From: Oricola indica
Lineage (GTDB): Bacteria > Pseudomonadota > Alphaproteobacteria > Rhizobiales > Rhizobiaceae
Assembly (NCBI RefSeq): GCF_019966595.1
Contig: NZ_JAINFJ010000013.1
Coordinates: 34,448-98,447 of the forward strand
DNA length: 64,000 bases
Reading direction: 5' to 3'
The notes under the pieces: model-generated
What the model saw: the letters and a program-made list of their open reading frames with translations, nothing else
Databases searched by the model: none
What the model was told of the DNA's origin: nothing
Shown: in pieces, positions 57,946 through 63,908 of the stretch
How positions within the stretch are numbered: the first letter of the stretch is position 1
Layout: each line of letters starts with the position of its first letter
Position numbers and translations under genes: made by a program

Positions 57946-58839
57946 ATGGCGAAATACGAGCTGACCGCCGAGACCGTTTCCCATCTTGGCCACACGCTTC
58001 GCCGGATCCGGGCGACTGCTGATTTCGGCAACGTGAAAAAAGGCGATCGGGGCGGCTTCCTACAGGCGGAAGACAACCTCTCGCAGGACGGCGAGGCATG
58101 GATCGCCGACGAGGCGAAAGTGTTCATGAATGCCGTCGTCTCCGAGAATGCATTGATATCGGATGCGGCGATCGTCTACGGCAGCGCCCGCGTTCACGGC
58201 GCCGCGCGCATTTGCGGCAATGCCCGTATCGGCGAAGAGGCCGAAATCTATCGCAACGCGCGAATTTGCGGTCACGCCGAGGTTGCCGGTAATGCCAAGG
58301 TGTATGGCGACGTGGTGATCTCGCAAAACGCGCGGATTTCCGGAAAGGCCAAGGTCACGGAGAAGGCGCGCGTGTCGGGCGATGCGCAACTTTATCACCA
58401 CGCCTGGGCGCATGGCAGCGCGCTGGTCCGGGGACATGCCCGTATCCATGATTACGCCCATATCTCGCAAAACGCGCAGGTGTCGGGCAGTGCCGAAATC
58501 TACGGCAACGCCGCGATCTACGGAAACGCCCGCATTCTTGGGACGGCGAAGATCTTCGGCCATGCGGCGATCTTCGGTGATGCGCGAGTCTCAAGGCCAG
58601 TCCCGATGGCCGTGCGAAGCGATGGCGAAACCTTCTCGCTGGTCGCCACTCCCGAGGGTCCGCGCGTGATCGGCGATTACGAATATCTCGATTTCGGGCA
58701 ATCGCGCGAATACTGGACCGAGAACGCCGACGGAGAAGCGCTCTGCGCCGAAACCCTGGCCATCATCGACCATTTCGAACAGATCGCGGCAATTCTCGGC
58801 ATCGACAAACCCGTGGCACCTGAATTGGGCGCTGATTGA
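57946..58839 (+). CDS. YdcK-like left-handed beta-helix (hexapeptide-repeat) protein
   Basis: An N-terminal region of about 45 residues (KYELTAETVSHLGHTLRRIRA, then FGNVKKGDRGGFLQAEDNLSQ) precedes a long parallel beta-helix (residues ~45-220). The helix is built from A/G-x-[AVI]-x-G-N/D-type turns, e.g. GNARIGEEAEIYRNARICGH and GNAAIYGNARILG. A C-terminal region ends the protein. The resemblance is to E. coli YdcK, an uncharacterised putative acyltransferase. No catalytic His typical of LpxA-type enzymes is evident. The function is unknown. Confidence 0.82.
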   Translation: MAKYELTAETVSHLGHTLRRIRATADFGNVKKGDRGGFLQAEDNLSQDGEAWIADEAKVFMNAVVSENALISDAAIVYGSARVHGAARICGNARIGEEAEIYRNARICGHAEVAGNAKVYGDVVISQNARISGKAKVTEKARVSGDAQLYHHAWAHGSALVRGHARIHDYAHISQNAQVSGSAEIYGNAAIYGNARILGTAKIFGHAAIFGDARVSRPVPMAVRSDGETFSLVATPEGPRVIGDYEYLDFGQSREYWTENADGEALCAETLAIIDHFEQIAAILGIDKPVAPELGAD

Positions 58840-58860
58840 CGCGAGCTGGCTGAACGGGAG

Positions 58861-58874
58861 GCCCCGAATGGGGC
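58861..58874. terminator. Hairpin after the beta-helix gene
   Basis: GCCCC-GAAT-GGGGC, 21 bp after the stop codon; no T-tract. A weak terminator or stabilising hairpin. Confidence 0.3.
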
Positions 58875-59001
58875 ATCGCCTCGCTGATGGCCGTTTCCGG
58901 TGCGCTCCACCTTTGGGCCGCGCTTCATCATCGCATCCGGCTTCGACTTATCGAATCGCGATGTTACTCGGCCCTGGAACGGAATATTTTTGATGAAATG
59001 T

Positions 59002-59048
59002 TGGTGAGCGCGCAGGGGTTCGAACCCTGGACCTACTGATTAAAAGTC
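59002..59048 (-). other. tRNA-Lys(UUU) 3' fragment, attachment site (att)
   Basis: On the minus strand the sequence runs from the anticodon loop CTTTTAA through the TCAGT stem, the T arm CAGGG-TTCGAAC-CCCTG, the acceptor strand CGCGCTC and A-CCA. The 5' half (D arm, acceptor 5' strand) is missing: upstream DNA does not pair with it. This is the remnant left when an element inserts into the 3' half of a tRNA gene. Confidence 0.85.
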
Positions 59049-59087
59049 AAATTCGGCTTTGCCTAAAGCACTGGAATCCAACACCAA

Positions 59088-59116
59088 TTGTTTTTCTACT
59101 GAACTGTTTTTATTAG
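59088..59116 (+). promoter_or_regulatory. Candidate integrase promoter
   Basis: TTGTTT at 59088-59093 and TATTAG at 59111-59116 with a 17-bp spacer in an AT-rich patch. This would give a ~95-nt leader containing the GTGATC repeats and the 27-bp palindrome. Confidence 0.45.
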
Positions 59117-59132
59117 ATAAAATTCTGATCAT

Positions 59133-59148
59133 GTGATCGGTGGTGATC
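59133..59148 (+). promoter_or_regulatory. GTGATC-N4-GTGATC direct repeat upstream of the integrase
   Basis: Two GTGATC hexamers exactly 10 bp (one helical turn) apart. The same repeat occurs inverted at 60442-60457 in front of the alpA-like gene, so both may be sites for that regulator. Confidence 0.6.
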
Positions 59149-59177
59149 TCGACAGATATCCACTAGTGCGGTAAATC

Positions 59178-59204
59178 GCGTACAGAATGGGCCATTCTGT
59201 ACGC
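59178..59204. promoter_or_regulatory. Perfect 27-bp palindrome before the integrase
   Basis: Two 13-bp arms (59178-59190 and 59192-59204) around a single G, ending four bases before the GGAG ribosome binding site. It could be an operator at the DNA level or a hairpin in the integrase mRNA. Confidence 0.8.
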
Positions 59205-59217
59205 AACTGGAGAGACC

Positions 59218-60402
59218 ATGCCGAAGCAGCAAATGACGCAGATGTGGGTTGACCGTGTGTCGGTCCAGAAGCCGACCGAGTTCTTCGACACAGTCGCACA
59301 GGGCCTCGCCCTGACGGTTGGCCCGAGCGGTGTGCGCACGTGGTATGCGCAGTACACATCGCCGGTAGACGGCAAGCGCCGCCGGTCGAAACTTGGCAAG
59401 CATCCTGTCATGAACCTCCGCGCTGCCCGCGGGGCCGCTGGTGCGTTACGGTCAAAGATCGCAGAAGGCGAAGATCCCGTGCTCGCAGAGAAGCGAGCCG
59501 CTAATGGCGATACGGTCGGCGACCTTCTCGATGCCTACATGTCCAGCCGCAAATTCGCTGCGACCGGTGAGAAACATCGGGCTGAGTTCCGCCGCGCTGT
59601 AGAGCGCGATGTGCTCCCCGTCATCGGCGCTGTCGTACTGTCTAAGCTCTCTCGCAGAGACGCGCTCAAACCGGTGGAAATGGTAGCCAAGCGCGGGGCG
59701 CCCGTCGCGGCCAATCGGCTCTATGCGTACCTGCGCGCGGCCTTCGCATGGGGCGAGTCCACTGGTCACCTCGAGGTGATGCCTCTGCCCGCCAAATACG
59801 CTGAGAAGACCAAGGAGGCGCCGCGCGAGCGTGTCCTGTCCGATGACGAGCTTCGCGCCTTCTGGCGGATCACAGGCGAGGTCGGTGGTCTAACGGCCAC
59901 TGCGTTGCGCCTTGTTCTGCTCACAGCCCAGCGCAGCGGTGAGGTGGCAGGAATGCGCCGCTCGGAGATTGACGACGAGGCAGCGACTTGGACAATCCCG
60001 AGCGCGCGCACAAAGAATGGGCTGGATACACTCGTCGCGCTTGGCGACATAGCGCGAGACCTGATTGGGGAGCGCTTGAGCGCCACAAATGGCGAGTATC
60101 TATTTCCGCCGGCATCCGGTGACGATGATTGCATCAAGTCGAATGTGCTCTCACAGATGGCTCGGAAGTGGCAGGCGGGGATCGAAGACAGATGGACGCC
60201 ACACGACCTCCGCACGACGGCCGCAACGCGGATGAATGATCTAGGTGTCGAACCGCATGTCGTCGAGGCGATCCTGAACCACCGTAGCGGCGCGCGGGCA
60301 GGGGTAGCCGGCACATATAACCGTGCTTCCTACTTCGAGCAAAAAGGGGAAGCGGTGAGGCTCTGGGAGCGGCACCTGAAGGCATTAATGCAGATTAACT
60401 GA
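59218..60402 (+). CDS. int: Tyrosine-type site-specific integrase, P4 family (DUF4102 arm domain)
   Basis: Recombines the element into and out of the tRNA-Lys gene. The N-terminal DUF4102 arm-binding domain (GLALTVGPSGVRTWYAQYTSPVDGK in part, KLGKHPVMNL) is followed by a SAM-like core-binding domain (about 100-190) and the catalytic domain. That domain has Arg in LTAQRSGEVAGMRRSEID, Lys in ARTKNGLD, HDLRTTAATRM with His and Arg, and YNRASYFEQK with the nucleophile Tyr. Length is 394. GGAG lies five bases before the ATG. All catalytic residues are visible, so it may be active. Confidence 0.95.
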   Translation: MPKQQMTQMWVDRVSVQKPTEFFDTVAQGLALTVGPSGVRTWYAQYTSPVDGKRRRSKLGKHPVMNLRAARGAAGALRSKIAEGEDPVLAEKRAANGDTVGDLLDAYMSSRKFAATGEKHRAEFRRAVERDVLPVIGAVVLSKLSRRDALKPVEMVAKRGAPVAANRLYAYLRAAFAWGESTGHLEVMPLPAKYAEKTKEAPRERVLSDDELRAFWRITGEVGGLTATALRLVLLTAQRSGEVAGMRRSEIDDEAATWTIPSARTKNGLDTLVALGDIARDLIGERLSATNGEYLFPPASGDDDCIKSNVLSQMARKWQAGIEDRWTPHDLRTTAATRMNDLGVEPHVVEAILNHRSGARAGVAGTYNRASYFEQKGEAVRLWERHLKALMQIN

Positions 60403-60410
60403 TTTCAAAT

Positions 60411-60425
60411 GTTCCTATCGTGTTC
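60411..60425 (+). promoter_or_regulatory. LexA (SOS) box upstream of the alpA-like gene
   Basis: GTTC-CTATCGT-GTTC, a perfect match to the alphaproteobacterial LexA consensus, 33 bp before the alpA-like ATG and 8 bp after the integrase stop. The lexA gene at 40304-41023 has the same type of box. Confidence 0.65.
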
Positions 60426-60441
60426 TCTGCGCATCTCTAAC

Positions 60442-60457
60442 GATCACGGAGGATCAC
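60442..60457 (-). promoter_or_regulatory. Inverted copy of GTGATC-N4-GTGATC around the alpA ribosome binding site
   Basis: On the plus strand GATCAC-GGAG-GATCAC; the GGAG between the hexamers is part of the Shine-Dalgarno of the alpA-like gene. A protein bound here would block both transcription and access to the start region. Confidence 0.6.
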
Positions 60458-60458
60458 A

Positions 60459-60650
60459 ATGGAACTGAAACGAGCAATTTCTCGCGATCAAGCCGCGGCG
60501 GCCATGGGGATATCGCCCCATACGCTCCGGCTCGACCGGCGCGGGGTGTATCCAGAGCCGTTCAAGAGCGGGAAGAGGGTGCTGTACCGCGCGGCTGACG
60601 TAAATGCATGGATCGACTCAGGCGGTACGGTGCGGCACGCTAATGGCTGA
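60459..60650 (+). CDS. AlpA-like helix-turn-helix regulator / excisionase
   Basis: A 63-residue DNA-binding protein of the AlpA/HTH_17 (MerR-like) type. ISRDQAAAAMGISPHTLRLDRRGVYPEPFKSGKRVLYRAADVNAWIDSG spans the winged helix (ISRDQAAAAMG near residue 8, LYRAADVNAWI near 42). Such proteins activate the neighbouring integrase or act as excisionases. GGAGG lies six bases before the ATG, within a GATCAC repeat. A LexA box is upstream. Its stop abuts the stop of the convergent thermonuclease gene without a gap. Confidence 0.85.
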   Translation: MELKRAISRDQAAAAMGISPHTLRLDRRGVYPEPFKSGKRVLYRAADVNAWIDSGGTVRHANG

Positions 60651-61097
60651 TCATTCTGCCGGAGCGTCGTCCGTATCCTCGACTGCGTGGCCAGCGTCTA
60701 TCATCGCCTGGCTCACATCGACTCCGTCGACATAAATCCGCGCCAACCAGCGGCCATACTTGCCTTTAGCGTCGCTGCCATCGCGCGCCTTGTACGTGCG
60801 AACAATAACGGTTTTTCCCACGATCAAAGACTCGAGGAACTCGGTTGCCGCACGACCTACCTCGCGTGTTTTCCCTTTCGGTTCGGGTGCATTAATTCCG
60901 ACCATGCGGATGCGCTGACTGCGAAGCCACACATAGAACCCGAGATCAATATCCAGGTCGACGGTGTCGCCATCGACGACGCGCACGACCTCTGCTCGAT
61001 AAAGATACGCTGGTTCTGTTGGGCTCGAGCGGTCGCCTGCTGTGGCGGCTGTGGTGGCGACGTACAGGGCTGATGCGGCCAAGACGTGTCTGTTCAT
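60651..61097 (-). CDS. Thermonuclease (SNase-like) family protein, secreted
   Basis: Staphylococcal-nuclease fold. After an apparent signal peptide (residues 1-20, HVLAASALYVATTAATA) the domain shows VVRVVDGDTVDLDID, the loop RIRMVGINAPEPKG with the Arg and Glu, and GKYGRWLARIYVDG with the second catalytic Arg. The active-site set thus looks complete. The frame is open to 61205, but the Met at 61097 starts the signal peptide. Length is 148. It is cargo of the element; the target is probably periplasmic or external nucleic acid. Confidence 0.88.
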   Translation of the reverse strand: MNRHVLAASALYVATTAATAGDRSSPTEPAYLYRAEVVRVVDGDTVDLDIDLGFYVWLRSQRIRMVGINAPEPKGKTREVGRAATEFLESLIVGKTVIVRTYKARDGSDAKGKYGRWLARIYVDGVDVSQAMIDAGHAVEDTDDAPAE

Positions 61098-61104
61098 TCG
61101 CGTC

Positions 61105-61554
61105 CTATCCTTCTGCAGTGATTGCTTTGTGGATGCCGCCAGCAGGTGCCAAGCTGAGGAAATCGACGAGTCTTCGATCCAGCGCAGAGGCATCGCGAAG
61201 CTCACACTCCCAGATTACTAAGACTCGCCAGCCGTCTGCTTCAAGCGCGTCGATGGAGGTCTTATCACGTTCCTTGTTTCGCGCGATTTTGGACAGCCAG
61301 TAATCAGTTCGCGTTTTCGGGATTCTGGCTCCACGTTTGCAATCATGGCCGTGCCAAAAACAGCCATGTACGAAAATGACCGCTCTTCTCTTTGGAAAAA
61401 CCAAATCGGGATTGCCAGGGAGGTCGCGTCGGTGGAGTCTGAAGCGGTAGCCGAGCCGATGTGCGGCCCGGCGAACGATCATTTCCGGCTTGGTGTCTTT
61501 GGCCTTGATCAGGGCCATTTGGCGGCTTCTGTCGGGATTGATCTTGACGGACAT
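61105..61554 (-). CDS. vsr: Very short patch repair endonuclease Vsr
   Basis: Nicks beside T:G mismatches left by deamination of 5-methylcytosine, and so protects sites of the neighbouring methyltransferase. Motifs: SRQMALIKAKDTKPEMIVRRA (start), GYRFRLHRRDLPGNPDLVFPKRRAVIFVHGCFWHGHDC-type core (catalytic Asp in NPDLVF, zinc-site GCFWHGHDC), and the C-terminal ADGWRVLVIWECEL. The Met at 61554 is chosen since relatives start just before the DRSRQM stretch. It is divergent from the methyltransferase gene, sharing a 72-bp gap. Confidence 0.95.
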   Translation of the reverse strand: MSVKINPDRSRQMALIKAKDTKPEMIVRRAAHRLGYRFRLHRRDLPGNPDLVFPKRRAVIFVHGCFWHGHDCKRGARIPKTRTDYWLSKIARNKERDKTSIDALEADGWRVLVIWECELRDASALDRRLVDFLSLAPAGGIHKAITAEG

Positions 61555-61594
61555 TGCTTTGGGAACATAGCGTAAACATCTAGTCACGAATTCT

Positions 61595-61607
61595 GTGATA
61601 CGATCAC
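61595..61607. promoter_or_regulatory. Palindrome in the vsr/methyltransferase gap, candidate operator
   Basis: GTGAT-ACG-ATCAC, perfect 5-bp arms, 20 bp before the methyltransferase start. It contains a GATCAC hexamer like the integrase and alpA repeats. Confidence 0.4.
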
Positions 61608-61626
61608 TGCGATTCGAGGGATAGTC

Positions 61627-62775
61627 ATGATTTTGACCTTTTACGAGTTCTTCGCCGGAGGAGGCATGGTGCGCGCCGGGCTGGGGGAGGAGTGGACGTG
61701 CGCGTTCGCCAATGACTTCGACCGCAAGAAGGGCAACACCTACCTGGATAACTGGGGCAGGGGCGGGGAATTAAAGGTTCGCGATATTCGGAAGGTCGCC
61801 GCGACTGACTTGCCCGGAACCGCTGATCTCGCGTGGGCTTCCTTTCCCTGCCAAGACCTCAGTCTTGCCGGTGGCGGGGCCGGGCTACGCGGCGAGCGAA
61901 GTGGTACTTTCTATCCGTTTTGGGATGTAATGCACAGCTTGTCCGAAGAAGGCCGCTCACCTCGGATAATTGCCCTTGAGAACGTTGTTGGAACACTTAC
62001 GTCACACTCAGGCAAGGACTTTACAGCAATTTGCGAGACATACTACAAATCGGGCTACAGATTTGGCGCGTTGGTGATCGATGCATCGCTGTTCGTGCCG
62101 CAATCGCGCCCACGTCTGTTCGTTATCGGCGTCAGGGACGATGTCGAAATCGACGCTAATCTAACCGCACCAACGCCGGACTCAACGTTCCACACCCGAA
62201 ATCTACAGAGGGCGTACGGTTTGCTTCCCAAGCGAGTTCAACGTGACTGGTTGTGGTGGAAGTTGCCGGTGCCCCCTAAGCGCAATGTTGGCTTCGGAGA
62301 CTACGTCGAGGATAATCCGGCGTGCGTCGATTGGCACACAGCTGACGAGACGGCTGCGCTGCTCGCCAAGATGACACCGATCAACCTTGCCAAAGTCGAA
62401 AAGGCGAAGCGCGCGGGGCAGCGAGTGGTCGGCACGATTTACAAAAGGACGCGCATGGGGCCAGATGGGAAGGCGGTGCGAGCAGAGGTACGGTTCGATG
62501 ATGTGGCCGGATGCCTTCGCACGCCTGCCGGTGGTTCAAGCAGGCAGACAATCATCGTAGTCGATGGCGACACCGTGCGATCTCGCTTGATCTCCACACG
62601 CGAGACCGCGCGCTTGATGGGGCTCCCTGATGAGTACCACCTTCCGAGAGGGCGCAATGAGGCCTACCACCTGACAGGCGATGGCGTAGTCGTTCCTGTT
62701 GTCCGACATCTGGCGGCGCATCTCTTCGAACCGTTGCTTTGCGCTGACGACAAGGTGCAGCAGGTAGCAGCATGA
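61627..62775 (+). CDS. DNA (cytosine-5-)-methyltransferase
   Basis: Type II C5 methyltransferase of 382 residues. Motif I is TFYEFFAGGGMVRAGLG at the N-terminus, motif IV SFPCQDLSLAGGG (catalytic Cys), motif VI ALENVVGT, motif VIII QSRPRLFVIGV. The target-recognition region follows (about 190-290), then motif IX around SRLISTRETARLMGLPDEY and motif X near the C-terminus (GDGVVVPVVRHLAAHLFEPLL region). The ribosome binding site GAGG is seven bases before the ATG. The stop overlaps the next gene by ATGA. Target sequence unknown. Confidence 0.95.
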   Translation: MILTFYEFFAGGGMVRAGLGEEWTCAFANDFDRKKGNTYLDNWGRGGELKVRDIRKVAATDLPGTADLAWASFPCQDLSLAGGGAGLRGERSGTFYPFWDVMHSLSEEGRSPRIIALENVVGTLTSHSGKDFTAICETYYKSGYRFGALVIDASLFVPQSRPRLFVIGVRDDVEIDANLTAPTPDSTFHTRNLQRAYGLLPKRVQRDWLWWKLPVPPKRNVGFGDYVEDNPACVDWHTADETAALLAKMTPINLAKVEKAKRAGQRVVGTIYKRTRMGPDGKAVRAEVRFDDVAGCLRTPAGGSSRQTIIVVDGDTVRSRLISTRETARLMGLPDEYHLPRGRNEAYHLTGDGVVVPVVRHLAAHLFEPLLCADDKVQQVAA

Positions 62776-63635
62776 GTGACGGGCCTGTTCCTTGTGAGAA
62801 AAACGAAGAGCTAGAGAAGCTCATCGTCGAATACTCGGAAGCCCTTAAGACCGAGGCACACAAACTGGGCGATCACGGACTTGAGGAGACCGAGTTCTAC
62901 CGCAGCGGATTGTTTCGAGGATCTATCGAGCGTGTGCGCGGGCAGTTCTCTGCTTCAATGAGGGAAAAGCGTGAGTTCGTCGCCGCAATCCTGAATCATA
63001 TGGAAGATCACGAAGCTATACGTGGTTGGGAGTCGGCTGGAGAGGCCAACCGACACGACTATTTGGTCGAACTCCTTGATGGCAGAAAAGCTGCCATCGA
63101 ACTCAAGGGCTGCCTTGACGGGAACAACACCAATATCTTTGAGCGACCTCCCCATGTGCAAGAATTTGTAATATGGTCGGTTTGCACCAATCCGGGCGCT
63201 AATCCGCGGCATAATGTTTGGAGTGGCATCCATACGCGGCTGTCAGCCGAGATTATATCCCGCACTCAAATCGTGGACGGTTTGATTGTATGGGACTGGA
63301 TTTGCGGCACTCTCGGCCGACCTTGTCCAAAAGTCGACACAGGGGCGTCATCTAGGACCGATATCGGCGCATACAGCGTTCCGCCGCCTTGTATATATCT
63401 GTTCCCCGGCACTGTTCCGTCGCCGCGAAACAATCCGAGTCCACCACCGCATTCGATCCAGCAAGTCGGCATTCTCCGAGCATTTCATGAGTGCTTTGGA
63501 GGAAGAGACGAGGACGTTCATTCGGTGCGCTTCGAGGTCGCTCATCGAGGCGTTGACACTGTTCGCACGACGACGATCGAGCGAAGTGGTGAGGTAGTCA
63601 GGCAATCGTCTCCGACGCCGATACAGCGTCGGTAG
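62772..63635 (+). CDS. Unrecognised protein, candidate type II restriction endonuclease
   Basis: A 287-residue protein with no family I can name. RHDYLVELLDGRKAAIELKG gives Asp96, then Glu110-Leu-Lys112, the spacing and hydrophobic setting of a PD-(D/E)XK nuclease core. A helical N-terminal part (residues 10-80) precedes it, and EFVIWSVCTNPG and VDGLIVWDWICGTLGR provide later strands. Start and methyltransferase stop overlap (ATGA at 62772-62775), and vsr lies beside the pair, which strongly suggests the cognate restriction enzyme. The activity itself is inferred. Confidence 0.7.
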   Translation: MSDGPVPCEKNEELEKLIVEYSEALKTEAHKLGDHGLEETEFYRSGLFRGSIERVRGQFSASMREKREFVAAILNHMEDHEAIRGWESAGEANRHDYLVELLDGRKAAIELKGCLDGNNTNIFERPPHVQEFVIWSVCTNPGANPRHNVWSGIHTRLSAEIISRTQIVDGLIVWDWICGTLGRPCPKVDTGASSRTDIGAYSVPPPCIYLFPGTVPSPRNNPSPPPHSIQQVGILRAFHECFGGRDEDVHSVRFEVAHRGVDTVRTTTIERSGEVVRQSSPTPIQRR

Positions 63636-63725
63636 GCCGCCTACCTTACTACGACTTATGCCTTGGCTATGGTTGTGCTGCGAGTACACATCGTAGGCCT
63701 GGCACACACCGGCCTGCAATTCCGC

Positions 63726-63908
63726 CTAGCGCCGGCTTTCAAGTCGAGGCGAGCTGTCACTGTAGTCGGGCGCAGCATGCGTCTCGCGCGAACCGCAGCG
63801 TGTGCAACGAAAACGACCGGCGAGGCTCGGCACCGCGCACTCCGCCAGCAAGGGTAGGGTCGTTGAGTCGACCGACTTGGCGCGGCCGCAACGCTCGCAG
63901 TGGATCAA
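63726..63908 (-). CDS. Small zinc-ribbon protein (hypothetical)
   Basis: Open frame of 60 codons on the minus strand with two CxxC pairs: CERCGR near the start and FRCTRCGSRETHA in the middle. This is a four-Cys zinc-ribbon pattern familiar from short hypothetical proteins of rhizobia. It starts with TTG (63908) and has no convincing ribosome binding site; a stop lies 19 codons further upstream. The spacing between the pairs is about 30 residues. It could be a degraded or truncated gene at the far side of the restriction locus. Confidence 0.4.
   Translation of the reverse strand: MIHCERCGRAKSVDSTTLPLLAECAVPSLAGRFRCTRCGSRETHAAPDYSDSSPRLESRR

Noticed and set aside
58300..58600. DNA tandem repeats in the beta-helix gene, possible CRISPR-like array
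   Set aside because: The periodicity is at the protein level (hexapeptide turns); the DNA copies differ too much and there are no spacers.
58677..58931. Minus-strand frame over the end of the beta-helix gene
   Set aside because: Ser/Arg-rich shadow overlapping the real gene; no start signal.
59002..59048. Functional tRNA-Lys gene
   Set aside because: Only the 3' half is present; the sequence upstream cannot form the acceptor 5' strand, D arm or complete anticodon stem.
63286..63597. Plus-strand frame inside the candidate restriction enzyme gene
   Set aside because: Out-of-frame shadow of the 287-residue protein, which is coupled to the methyltransferase.
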